A stretch of 64,000 bases of DNA, taken from positions 113,694,004-113,758,003 of the forward strand of contig CP136064.1 in NCBI GenBank assembly GCA_032622095.1, read 5' to 3'. Shown here piece after piece: positions 1 through 13,700 of this stretch. A program made the position numbers and the translations under genes. The notes under the pieces are model-generated. The model ran no database searches, had not been told where the DNA came from, and saw only the letters and a list, made by a program, of their open reading frames with translations. Numbering within the stretch: the first letter of the stretch is position 1; each line of letters opens with the position of its first letter. The DNA comes from Siphonodentalium dalli. Taxonomy: Eukaryota; Mollusca; Scaphopoda; Gadilida; Siphonodentaliidae.

Positions 1-900
1 ACTAAACTCTATTATTTCTGTAGTGTCGATTACCAATGCCTTCGCGGATCAAACGTGAAAAATCAAATGAAATGCAGCCTCGTTTCCTGTGTGTTAATCC
101 AACACATCCGTTATAGGTTGTGACATCCATTAGTTTATAACCTCTTTAAGACCAACATATCAGGTTGAATAACATGGGTGCTTGTCCCGGCGATTCGAAA
201 TGGCCATCGGCTTAATATTACACTCAAAACCAAACACCATGTACTTTAAGAACAGTTTGTTTTGCTTCCTTTGTGTGGCATCACTTCGGTACATCAAAGG
301 AAAAAGCCGACGCGTAACTCAAATGAATGGTTGTCACTTTATGGCAAAATCTGATTAGCACGTGCACTGCTTTCTGATGTCATTTATGTTATGATTCCTT
401 TTGAGAAACTGACATGTCTAGCTGGGTAGGGCCAGTTACTTGCTAAAATACCGGCATATGTGTGGAAATTAAGATTGAAAGGGAGGGCTACTTTCACTAT
501 GTATATACATTGGCCCCTACATGTTATCCTTTACACATGTTATTCATTCACACCGAAGAAAAAGAAATCACTTAGGACGAAATTATTTTGCATAATTTTT
601 GTCTGGCACATTATTAATGTTTATTGGTTGCAGACGTGTCCTGGAACATGAATTGATTCAGTCTTAAATCATATCAAAACATTATATTGTTTCCCTCATT
701 TGTATATCGTTTTTTATTTTATGCCCAAACAATTCTGGAAATTAGCACCATGCACTCGCTCTAGATCACAGCCTCATAAACCGCCCAGCCGCCAGCGCTT
801 GTAAGAGTTAGCGACAGTATCTAGGAAGTAATTACGGAGGCGTGGTTAAATCGGGAATGAGATGTACTGAAGTATTAGTTAAGAAAAGAGTAAAATCAAA
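1..900. other. CDK11 intron sequence, nothing recognised
   Basis: AT-rich sequence in the intron after exon I. I found no exon-like frame with splice sites on the minus strand and no clear repeat structure. The next CDK11 exon must lie beyond the left edge. Confidence 0.6.
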
Positions 901-1510
901 GAAGACTGATGGCGGCCATCTTTTTTAACATATTTTTAAGTCACCCGAAAATCCATTTGAAATTTGATGATGATTGGATGAGGGATGTGGCCTGTAGGGT
1001 GCACCAGAGGATTTAGCAAAGAGTAAACTCCAAAATAGCCATGGCATCCATGTTTTAACAAAATTCAGAAAATATTGACAGCTCCCATCTGGTGGTCACC
1101 CCACAGATCCATATGATGTTTGGTGACTATCAGATGAGGGATGTGGTCTGCAGGGTGTGCCAAAGGATTTAGTCATGCAAAGAGAAAAATCCAAGATGGC
1201 TGCCAGCAGCAATTGTTTCACCGAAAATCATTAAAATTCAATAGCTTCCATCTAGAGTTGACCATAAACATGCCCCTGTCAATTTTCAAAACAATTCTCC
1301 AATAAATGTGTGCTGCAGGGTATGTCAATGAATTCAAATGTGAATCCAAGATGGCTGCTGGCGGCCATGTTTTTAACAAATTTACAAATTTTGGTCAAAA
1401 TAGGAGGCTCCCATCTAGAGGTCACCTGGAAGATCCACATAGTTTTTATCGTATTTCAGGAAAAAAGCAGTCGCTCCCATCGAGAGGTAATGTTCAACCA
1501 CTAATGGATC
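900..1510. repeat. Tandem ~150-bp repeat array with AAGATGGC core
   Basis: Diverged units recur about every 150 bp (marks near 907, 1042, 1192, 1349). Each carries a form of CAAGATGGCTGCTGGCGG, a stretch like GCTCCCATCTAGAGGTCACC, and GATGAGGGATGTGG followed by CAAAGGATTTAGTCATGCAA. The same family recurs at 10.1, 12.0-12.9 and 26.4-27.3 kb. It lies in the intron after exon I, antisense to no other gene. Confidence 0.8.
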
Positions 1511-1544
1511 TAAGCTTAACATGGGAGAATTTCTGATCATATAC

Positions 1545-1787
1545 CTGTTTTCTTGTCCCTGGCTCTGTACACTACACCATATGTCCCTTCTTCTATTCGA
1601 TTAAGACAGTTGAACTCCTCCACATCTCTACATCCTTGTATAGCTGGGAAGTACGAGGGAAATTGATGTTTGAGCTCAATTGGAGATTGTGGTGGAGAAT
1701 CTTCGACATACGGCACTCCAGGGTCAGGGTCAACTGGATGCTCATCATCTGTATCTTCTTCAGAATGCTCATCAAATTTAGATTTGC
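1545..1787 (-). CDS. CDK11: CDK11 exon I (residues 409-489), linker and start of kinase domain
   Basis: The acceptor is CTTATTTCATCTGTAG and the donor is AACAG|GTATAT at 1544. It holds [37 protein letters not shown] and the glycine loop [18 protein letters not shown]. Vertebrate CDK11 has SPIELKQELPKYLPALQGCR and [18 protein letters not shown] at the same place, so this exon fixes the gene identity. It ends in phase 1; the next exon, with the VAIK lysine and PITSLRE helix, is not in the window. Confidence 0.97.
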
Positions 1788-4700
1788 CTACAGATGAAAT
1801 AAGAACGATTTAGGCCAGATAAAAAATCTAATTTTAGTCTCAGATACCACCGCATTGAAATAAATGACCCGCAATTGACACAATTAATTGCATATAACAT
1901 TAAGTAGATGACTACATTGAAGAAAATGATTAGCTGATAATCATAGTCTGGTATTGTAACTCCAGAACTATTGAAATGCACTGGAGTAAATTTAGGATCA
2001 CATGCTATATTGAAGAGGTGTCAATTTATAGATAACAATAACAACTGTGAATCAAGTCAGAGGCATTAGAACATTATTGGCAATCTCCATGTCATACAGG
2101 TATACTAGTAGCACAATGTAATTTTTATATCAGATTAAATGAGTGTATATGCAAAACAAAGTTCTCTCTACATTTTCTTACTTTTACTAGATAAGGGAAG
2201 CTATCATAATAGAGGCTTACGTTGTGCACGTTGTCCTCTCTCCCCATCGAGACTCAAAACAAAATTGGCCTTAAAGGGCATTTCTGGTTTGAATTTTCAT
2301 ATAATAGTGATGCTTTCAGTGTCAAGAATTTTGATTCACACTTCATCTGGTTTCATTACAGTGTCATGTGGTGCCAGAAAATGGTCTCGTTTTGAAGCAT
2401 ACTGTAATTGGATTATTAGCAGTGAAAAGTCACTTAACTGCCCTATATTGAATGAATAAAAGCAAAAAAATATTTATGTTGTAAAATATTCAAAGCAGAA
2501 AAAGTGTGATAACTCTGCTGAAATAAGTCTGATCAATACACATTATCGGTACAGTGAAGTGATATGGGCTGTAGTATCATGCCGATTTGACAAGGTCAGA
2601 TCGCTGTATCAAATGAGCTGCCACAGGCCGAATCACATTTATTATTTTACACCCAGGAAACTATAAAAAAAACTTGTTATACCATCTGTAATACACACCT
2701 GGTTTTTTGGGTTTCGTCTCCTCGTGTTCCACTTCCATCTCTTCTTCCTCAACTTCCTCCTCGACCTCGGCCTCCTCCTCGACTGCCTCACTCCCACTCT
2801 CCTCTCGATCCTCCTCCCCACTGCTGCTCCCACTACCCATGCTGCTCGACTCAGATCCAGATTCTGAAGACACAATTTATAAACTGAATTAAGGGGACAT
2901 AGCTCATTCGAAACCTGATATAATATATCTGTATGAGAGAACAGATATCAAGATACCATTCCTTTTCAGTGTCAAATATTTTGGTGTGCTCTACTTTTGA
3001 CTTCACTGCTTGTATTGGTGAGCGAACAATATAATGAGCCGCACTATGGATTAGTGATTATCGCATGAGAGCAGATGGCAGAAGGAAACCTCGAGAGCCG
3101 AAGGCTCAAGGGTTATCCTCCCACAATCCGCCTGAATGCTGTAATCTCTAACAAAAACAAACAAAAAGTGCAGCTCTATATCTATTATATACCCCAAACA
3201 CAAACAAAAGTGATATTATTCTCAGCTTTATGATCGACATTCATTTTGTTTAGCATTCACAAACTTTTTAGATTTGTGTTACATCACTTTTAACAACGGG
3301 ATTACATCATGTATCTCCAGGGAGAGTCCACGATCGGCTTAGAGCAAACTGTAGAAATTACCACATAGACTGGATCTAAGAATACAGCAGCAGAATAAAA
3401 GATTGTTTCTTATTTAACCCTTTCATGATAGGAGCTGCGCTGGTGTAGCATTAAAGACCCTGTGCCAGTGCATTCTCTTATATATGCAAGTCTCCCATAG
3501 GGAGCCTCGCATATATAATAGAATGCACTGGCTTACAAGGTCATGGTAAATATTGTTAGGCCAATGCTTTCTCCTATATATGCGAGGCTCCGTATGGGAG
3601 ACTTGCATATATAAGAGAATGCATTGGCATTTTTCGAAAAATCTCAGGAAGCTCCAGTCATGGAACGGTTAAGTGTGTTGTCTCACCTATAAGGTATGCT
3701 GAGAATCCAGAGATTCTTATTTATCTCCTGACTATCATGCCAATACAGGCTGACTCGGTATATTTATTATCTGCATCCAATCTGTTTCTTGTTTTTCAAG
3801 TTTTGAATTCAAGTTCATATTGTAAATTGTAAATGATAGATTTTGATCACTTCAAAGCATTATAGCTATGCACATGAATTATATATTTTTCATTATATTT
3901 TCACCACCATTGGGGGACACGTTGGAATTTCCAACTGCACCTATCCCAAACCCCAACCCTCCTCCCCCCACTTTAACAAACCAAAAGTTCAGAGTCCAAG
4001 AAATTCCACTTCTAGCTGCACACCTCATACAAACCTTGTGTTGGACTTTTTCAACTAATGCTCAAAAATGGGGGTGGGCTTATCTACGAGGACCACCCCA
4101 TGTTTTATTTAGGGTAAAAAACCCAGACTCGGCTTATCTTCGAGGATGGGCTTACTAACGAGTGTATACAGTAGTACCTAAATATTTCCAACTGTTGGAA
4201 ATTTCCAACTTACCACATATGTTGAAAATTTCTAACTGATTGCTTCATTTCAGTCCAAACAACAAATTTCACATTTCACAGTAGAAACTGATTGGAAAAT
4301 CAAATCATCAGAGCAAATTCAACCTACTTCTGGTTTGAAATTTCTAACCATAAATGTTGTTTCAGGCATGAAATATCCAATTACTAGTATTAAATATTTT
4401 GACAACCACCCTCCCCCGCCCCAACCATGGGATTTCATTCTCTTATATATGCGAGGCACAGAATCTTTAATGCTGCACCAGCACAGCTCCCATCATCAAA
4501 AAGGTTAACATTACTATTGGCTTCATTCCACTGAAAAAAGCTAACAACCAAAAGTGACATATAAACTAGACATTTGGTGAACGTTCAGACGACCACGATT
4601 CAATGGTAAGTGGACAGTTTTCCAATGTGGGCAGTAACCGGTAGTTGGACCATGCATGCTCACGAGTATTGGTGTTTAAGGCACTGTAATGCAGGGTATG

Positions 4701-7700
4701 TGTTATAGATGGGGGTAAATGTGTTACAGGCACTAAAGTTCAGGGAATGTGTTGTAGATTGGGTATTAAAATCAAGCCTTGAAATAGTGTGTCTGTCATT
4801 TGCAGAATGAGGTCCCCAGAGGGTGAATTTAGTGATGCTACCCCACATAGTGGGCTAGCATCACCAAATTCACCCTCTGGGGACCTCATTCTGCTTACAA
4901 CTCAGCAGAATGAGGTTCCCAGAGGGTGAATTTGGTGATGCTAACCTGCTATGCAGGGTAGCATCACTAAATTCTCCCTCTGGGGACCTCATTCTGCAAA
5001 TGACAGACACACTATTTCATGGCTTGATTAAAATGTGTTATGAGTTCATGTTATGTCTTATGGACAACAGAAGTTCAGCGCATATGTTCAGGCACAGATG
5101 GAGTTAAGGCTACAAAAATTACCAGAGTCTGACCCTGACTCTGAATCAGTTTCTGAGTCGGCACTTTCCTCTGACGTCACTTCTTCATGCTCCTCCTGTA
5201 CAACCTTCTCTACTTTTGTCTCTCTCTTTTTTATTGATTCTTTCGGTTCTATCCTCACCTGGCGTACAGATTCATCTTCCGGTGTCCTGGGACCCTTTGG
5301 TTGACCTTTTAAAGAAAGCATTTCAACAAAGGTTCAAATAACTGTGTTCTCATGCTCCTCCCCAAGTCTGAGTTTAGTGTGCCTGTCATTTGCAGAATGA
5401 GGTCCACAGAGGGTGAATTTAGTGACGCTATCCCACATAGCAGGATAGCATCACTAAATTCACCATCTGTGAACCTAATTCTGCATGGTCTCATCTGCTA
5501 TGGGAGATATAGACTCAGATTTAATTTCCCTAACGGTGAATATTGTGATGTACACCCATTGGGAACCTCGGTTATGCATGTGTCGTCTGCCAATTTGGGG
5601 ATATAGAGAAACTAAACTAAACGAGAGGCCGATCACGATCGGCAGATGTTTAACCCATACCTTGGCGATAGTGATTAGCTATTTTCAGCTTGGACGCTAA
5701 AATCCTATCTAAAAGGGCCATAATTCTGTTTAAAAAAATCAAATAAAACCCAAATTATTAATTCTATCTGTATTTTGCGCTGAGAAACTCACATTCAAAA
5801 TTTGGTTTCATTCAGATAAATTTGTTTTGAGTTATGCGGCATGCGTGAATTCTAAGTCGAAGAAGGGTCATAACTCCGTAAAAAAAAATACTGATCGAAC
5901 CCACAATCGAACTCGAACGAACTTGGGCTGAGAAACACAGATACAAAATTTGGTTCAGATCGAATAAAAATTGTTTGCGTTATCGCACCATGCATAAATT
6001 GTCCATGGACAGACAGACGGACGAATGACTAGTGGTCAATCCAGACGTCGAAGCTATGTGTACCATACTATGGTATGGGTACACATAAAAATCAAAATAA
6101 ATGAATCAATCAATAGGGGCAAAGAGTGTGTCAAAATAATCCAACATAAAATGAGATATATCAGAAAACAAGTATTTCTGTTAAAATATCATGAATGTTG
6201 AAGAGTTAATTTTTAACAACAAAAATCCATGTAATTGGAGGAGGAGAAACCTGGAGATATAATATAATGAATAAATTGTCAATATAATATAGCCAGTACA
6301 ATTGATGACCAGGGCTAATAATTCAAACTCTATAAAATTAGTGGACTGTACCAGGTATGTATGTCACTTGAATATTTCTTTGATAGGTTATCACTGGAGA
6401 GATACAAGTGTATAGACAGCAGACACCAGATACCTATGTGCATTAGTGAGGTGTGAGATCAGATTATAGGAATGTGAGACTTTATAAAAATAAACAAACA
6501 ATGCACACAGCCCAGATGCTGACACTGAGGTTAGCTTCTGTGAGTACAGCTGCATTATTGGCTTGTTGATAAACATTTATCCCCAGTGTTATTTGTCTGT
6601 CTCCAACTAGCACTGGCCAAAAGAGAATGTTATCATTATATTTCTAATAGAGTTGTCCACCACTCCACCATATGGCTATTAAAATAGCTTTGGGATTACA
6701 GGTATATGTAAAACAAATGTAGTCTCAACTTTGCATATTGGATATTCACATGATAATTTATTGATAGCATTATATTAAATGCAACTATTACAATAAAATT
6801 TGCATACAGGACATCACACCTAATTAATGTATAAAACTATCAAATAGTGTTCATTAATAACCCTGGTTCAAGAGTATAAGGGTTAATTAACCAAAACCAA
6901 ATTCCATACAGATGAAGAGAGTGCTAAGGAAAACCTAGGTACCATAAGAAATATGAGGTAAATCAGAAGAAACATATTTTACTTATTGCTTTGGATGGCA
7001 GTCTGTGAAAGGGTTAATTATTTCTAAACCAATCAACCAATCGATACCAAAAACTATACAGGTGAGGGGTGTGTCATCGTAAACCTACATTTCAAATATG
7101 AACAGAATCGGACAAATAACACTTTGGTTATTGCATCGGATAGCACATGCCCATGTGTGGATGCAAAGTGTTAATAATTTCTAATCTGATCAATCGATCT
7201 ATACCAAAAACTATACAGGTGAGGGGTGTGTCATTGTAAACATGCACATGAAATTTGAACATGATCCGATAAAAGATACTCCAGTAATCGAATCGGATAG
7301 CAAGTGTCTACGGACAGACGGCCAGACGGACAGACGGCCAGCCGGACAGACGGACGGACGGACAGACGGACGGACGGACGGACGAACGACGGATGGTTGA
7401 TCCGGACGTCGGCATTATGTGTACCATACATGGTATGGGTACACATAAAAAGAAATGGAATCTAAGTGAACAAGTTTCTATAGAAATTTGATAATAAAGA
7501 AACTTTCCAGAAAAGATGAGGCCTAAGCAGAATGAGGTCCCCAGAGGGTGAATTTAGTGATGATAGCCCGCTATGCAGGATAGCGTCACTAATATCACCC
7601 TCTGGGGACCTCATTCTGCAAATGACTGGCACACTAAACTCAGGCATGCTCCCCCCTCATCACCTGAAGAGAGCCTCATCAAATATATCCCCTTGCCAAA

Positions 7701-10700
7701 TCAACCAGAAATTTACAAGTTGAGCTAAAAATGAGTTAGAAAAGTATAAACCAACATTGCCCATCAGGGTACTATTATTATTAATAAACTCATCTTGAAA
7801 TCAACTCAACAAGTATCTTAAACTTCATTAATAACTTGCGGGCCAACATATAAAATTTTAATATATGTTTGTCGAATACTGGGGTTCATTTAAAACAAAA
7901 ATGAGATTTATAGTGTACATAAACTACCAAGAGCGAAGGATTCTTGGACCCCGATAATATGCTTATATCCGCGGAACTTAAACATATCAGTGGGTGTTGT
8001 TTTCTGTTTCAAATAGACACAGGAGCTTGTGAGATTATGTGAGTTGATGAATGCAGTTCAAAACAACCCCATTTACAGAGGATAGTCCAGACAAATCTCT
8101 ATTAAATTGCGATGGCAAACAAATGATTTTGCAGTGGCGTTTTTGACATCAATGCCGAATACCGTCGTATATATCCGAGGACTGCAATATTCATTTAATT
8201 GATGAATGTGGAAATTATTAGAACACGATTCAGAAGCATGTCATTGAATGACAAGAGAATACAACTTACGTGGAGGAGTGGAGTGTTTCCGTCTTTCTTT
8301 CACTCTCTGATGATCACCTTCTTTCTTCCTGATGTGTCTATCTCGGCTTCTACTGCGACTACTTCTACTTCTACTACTCCTCTCTCCTTTCCTCTCACGT
8401 CTCTGAACATCTGTCAATAAAGTCACTGGTCAGAATTATGCTAATGATTAGATAATACCAAACTTGTCATGGTGACAAACGCATACATATTCCAAATAGA
8501 ACAGAATATAAAGGAGAACTATAGATTGAAGGTGGTTTTACATGTGGAGGAAAGACCGCACAGAGAGTAAGTTTCATAAGGAAAAAAACAATTACCCATG
8601 ATAAGCTCTTGTCCAGATACACGATACATGAATCAGGTTACCTTCACTGTGTGTGGATTATAAATAGAACTTATCGGGATTCAAATCTGCTTCGCCATTG
8701 TTGAATGGCTTATGTTCGCCTAATTTACCATTCATATCACTAACATAGCCATTGGTGCCCACACATTAAAAGTTGCGTTTTATTTTCTCAATCCCAAATT
8801 CTCAGCTCCCAAATTGGTCTCCGTTGCATAATTGGGCTATATAAGTAATGCACATAGATGAGATATTACAAATTTGTTTATGAACTTTATTGAAAATCAA
8901 GGATGATATTATATTTCTAGTACTTTAGCTGCAGACTGTCCATATAACCTCATACGAACATGAGTGAGGCCTGCCACCTGCATCCGAACATTCATTTCAG
9001 ATCGGGAACACATTCATGTTCCTATCTGCATTATAATTAGATCCAAATCGATGACTGTATGTCCATACTGACAAAAGAGCAGTAAATTTCTCAGGAATAA
9101 AATATACACTCATTGCATTTCCCAAATTTACAATTGCTATCCCAGAAGATATCCATTTTTTTTTAAGCCTATCGATCTGATTTAATAAATCTAGAACCAG
9201 ACATTTAGTCATGAGATGCTGCCTTAAGTACAATATCAGAAATGTAATTTAATTTTCAAAAATTAATCCTATTAAAACAGCCCTCTTCATTCAGATTGTT
9301 TGGCTTTGGCAGCCCTTTGTCATGGCCCAGTTTGCTTCAGCAAATAGCTTCGGCGTTGCTGATAACCGTAGCCAATTATGAGGGCTAATAAAAATACAAA
9401 ACATTCGAAACAAACAGCTAATAGTTACAATCAGACCAAACAAATAAAAATAATGTATTCTCAGTCACCTCTCTCCTCACTCAAAATAGGTCTCATCAGA
9501 ATTTTTTATCTGCAAATTAATCATGAATATTACAAGAGTTTATTACTCAATATCCAAATTTATTCACAAATAAAAATGTAGATAGATTTCTATTAACTAT
9601 TTAATGGCTAAAAGATGCTTCAAGAGAGTTTCTAAGGATTTCATAAAAAAGTGTGGATTTCAATACACAAACAATCTGTACAACCATAAATTTCTATAAA
9701 TCTTGGAAAAAATATAGTTTTCTAAATATAACTGTCTGAGAACCTAGGTTCAACTTGTATATATTTCTTTCAAGAATTAATGGTCTGCATAACAACAAAT
9801 TATATTATATTCATACCTTCCACCATTCTCTTTGCTGCATTTCTCCTTTCTTCCTTCTTTCTTTCTCTCTCCCTCTCGTGAGTTTCTCTTGCCACTTTAT
9901 CCCTTTCCTTTTCCCTCTCTTTTCTCTCTAATCTTTCCCTGCAGAATGAAGATTCAAAAACTGCATGTGGTAATAACGCCAGTTTAAATGGCAACTGCCA
10001 AGGCATCTTGATCACTTAATCACTGTAGCTCAACTTGAGAGGGGATAATTTCATGGGTTACAGTCAATGGAGTAATTAGGAATGTGGAAAGTTGAAATGT
10101 CTAAGTAATACTAGGTACCAACATGAAGAGATATATCTAAGATGGCCACTGGCGGCCATGTTTTGCATGACACGCACTCGGACGACAGATACCAAGCAAT
10201 GGCAATAGTTCAAACTTTACAAAGTAAAGTTGAGCTAAAAAAAAAAAGGATAATTCCAGAACAGAAACTGCAAACAACATCATTGGACAGTCTTTTGAAA
10301 GCAGTCAAACTGGCATACAAAATTTCATTCAGATCCAATAACCCATGGCTGAGATATGTGTGTGAACGGACAAACAAATAAAGATTAAAAAAAAACAAGA
10401 TTTCCACGTAAACAAAGAAGGATAACTCTAGAATTAAAATTTCAAACTTCATTTGCTCTTCTTTGAAGGCAACCATTATGGCAAACCTCCATACCTAATT
10501 TCTTTCAGATCCTATAACCCATGGCTGTGATATATGCCCAGATGGACAGACGAACAAGACAAAGCCAAATTACCCAATCCAGTATTATACCATTTTTTTT
10601 TCCAAAAAAAATGGTGGTATAATAATAATGAAAGTGTCAATGGCACTTACACTGAAGCTCAACTTGGAAAGGGAATAATTTCATGTGTTACAATCAATGG

Positions 10701-13700
10701 AGTGCTTAGGCATGAGGAAAGTTGAAATGTCTAGGTAAGACTAGATGTCATCATGAAGAGATATATAGCAGCTGGTGGCTCTGTTTTTTGCCGAATAACC
10801 CCAAAATGACTCTTTCCCATCTACATGTCAATGTCAAAATCCATGACAATTTAACAATGATCAGACCAATGGTATGGTCTGTAGCCCATGCTAATGGATT
10901 TACATTGTTTAATAATGAAAACCAAGATGGATAACCCCAAAACATATCGTTCCCATCTACAGGTCAATGTCAACCTACATGGAAAATTTCATGATCATCA
11001 CTGTAGCTCAACTTTGCGAAGAAGTTAAATTTTTGTGATGAGCAATAAATATAATGATGATAGTGTTGAAATGACTTGGGTATTTCATAGTCGACTAGTC
11101 AGCAGCCCTTAGTTGACTACTAGTCAACACATACAATATTTAGAACAATCCAAATCCCACACAGGATTATCCAAGTATTTTCTTAGACATCGAGGATCTG
11201 CCTAGTTCAAAAACGTGTTACCGGTAGATACAAGATTTTTAACAGCTGTTTGTCATCATAAATTTATTAAAACATGCATATTTATCATTATATTTATCGA
11301 TGTTGACAGCCTATAGTGACAGGAAAGTATCATGAACATCACTCATATCATATAATATTGGGGAAAACTTCAGCATTGAAGTTATATCCATGTGCGATTG
11401 TGGCAAAGTAGTGGTCATAAACACTATAGAGAGACTTCAAAATAGCTGGATGCAACAAGCTTCCTAACTTCCGGTGCATGTGCAGTCAAACTCCGATGTT
11501 ATCACACTGTGCATGTATACGCGGTTCTATGTGTTAATTACAGGTGTGAAATATTACGTAACATTCAGCAAGCTATTCCGCTGTACCGTGTAACCATTGG
11601 TCTATACTTTAGGTGTGTGTGGTTTATATGATAATGAGTCAATGACTTGATTAGAAATCTGACTGAGAAACCTATCCAGTGCCCAGTCAGGAGTGAGTGT
11701 CAGTGAACACGTGGTCACGTCGGAATTGGTTTGATTTCGTATCGGCCACCGTGTCATTAAAACAATCATAACGTCGGACAAAGAATGTCATAAATGAAAG
11801 GTGCTGCAAATTGAATATGTCAACATGTGCAGTAACTCTGCTGATGCGACTTATAGCCAAACAGTGATTGTCCGAAAGAGACATCAAAGGTCTCTCGTGA
11901 TGACTGAATATATAGATCAGCCACATGTTTCTATAATATCGTAGCCGCGACCAGGCAGTTGTATTTGGGGTCCGTCGCAATCTTCTGTACTTTATCCAAG
12001 ATCGCTGCTGGCGTCCATGTTTTTTTGCCGAATAACCCCAATATGACTCGTTCCCATCTATATGTCAATATCAAAAGCCTCGACAAATTTCATGATGAGA
12101 CGATGAAAGGTACGATCTGTACCAAAGGATTAATCATGCAAAGAGTAGAATCCAAGATGGCTGTCGGTGGCCATGTTTTATGGACGAATGACCCCAAAAT
12201 CATGTTCCCATCTATATGTCAATGTCAACAACCATGACAAAATTCATAATGATCCAAGCAAAGGTAGGACCAGCAGACCTTGCCAAATGAATTAGATGTG
12301 CAAAGAGTAAAATCTAACATGGCCCATGCTAATGGATTGTAAAATCCAAGATGGCCCGTGCTAATGGATTGAATTTTTTTTGCCGAATAACCCCAAAATG
12401 ACACGTTCCCATCCATGACAAATTTCATGATGATCCGACAAACAGTATGGCCTGTAGCCCGTGCTAATGGATTTACATTGTTTAACCCTTTCTACACTAA
12501 ATACTCATTGATGAGTTGTTATCCCATAGGAAATGTTCAGAAATAAGTTCAACACATTTATTGAACTTATTATCTGAACATTTCTAAACAATAAATATGA
12601 CCTATTCTGCACTTTTATTATCTGTTGTCTGCTTATTTTTGCTGATCACCCTTCCAGATCATTAATAAGACCATTCCAATGTATACTTGTACAACTGAAT
12701 GGAAGAATCCATTTATTATAGAGAGAGTTAATACTGAAAACCAAGATGGCCAACAGCAGCCATGTTTTTGGCCGATTCACCCCAAAACAGATTGTTCCCA
12801 TCTACCTGTCAATGGCAACAGTCACGAAAAATTTCAGAATGATCCGACCAAAGGTAAGACGGCAAGTCTTACCTTTGGTCGGATCATTCTGAAATGCTAA
12901 TGGATATTGTTGACGAATGTACACATGTACAGACGATGGGTACCAACCCATTGCAACAGCTCAAAATTGACTTTAACAAGTTGAGCTAAAAATGTAATAT
13001 ATTTTACTTGTTTTGACAGCATGATTGTACTTCAAAGATATCCTGAAGGCCAAGGGTTGAAAAAAGTTCACAACACATATGGCTTTGCATGTTTGATGGA
13101 TCAAATTCAGTTAACAATGTAAATACAGCATGATTCTTTAGCAAATGTAATCATGGTTTGATGGGACAGTGTGTTGGCACACTTATCATTATCATTATGA
13201 TCACGATCGGCAGATGTTAACCCATCCCTTGACGATAGTAAATTACTATTATCGGAATCATAAATGAGAGTTTTGATGTTGAATTATAGAGTATACTGTT
13301 ACATGTACTATTATAGACAAATGTACATAGCAAAAATTATTGGAATTTATGAGTCACTCGCATTTATATAAGAGAATGTACTGGTACAGGATCTGTAATG
13401 CTGCACCACCACAGCCTTGGGTTAAATGTGAAAAGGTGACCTGGACATGGAATACTTGGGTTAAGAGAGTCCAATTTAAGTTTACAATGATAATGTATCA
13501 AATTATACCAACAACAGCCATCAAGATAAAACACCTCACTGCTGACCCATTAATATCAATTATATAGCAGAGCTGTCAACAAATCACAAGCATAGTTTAT
13601 GTTGATGGCTGGCATCTCTATTAAACCAATAACATTTATAATGACCTCAGACCATCTGTAGAGTGATATACTCAGCTGTGCAATGCAGCACAGATGTTCT

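Noticed and set aside
2139-2459. 106-codon plus-strand frame
   Set aside because: Low-complexity AT-rich intron, no family likeness, no splice or promoter context.
7308-7393. CRISPR-like or telomeric array
   Set aside because: The GACGGACG run is a simple minisatellite at the end of a dispersed repeat; no spacers, animal genome.
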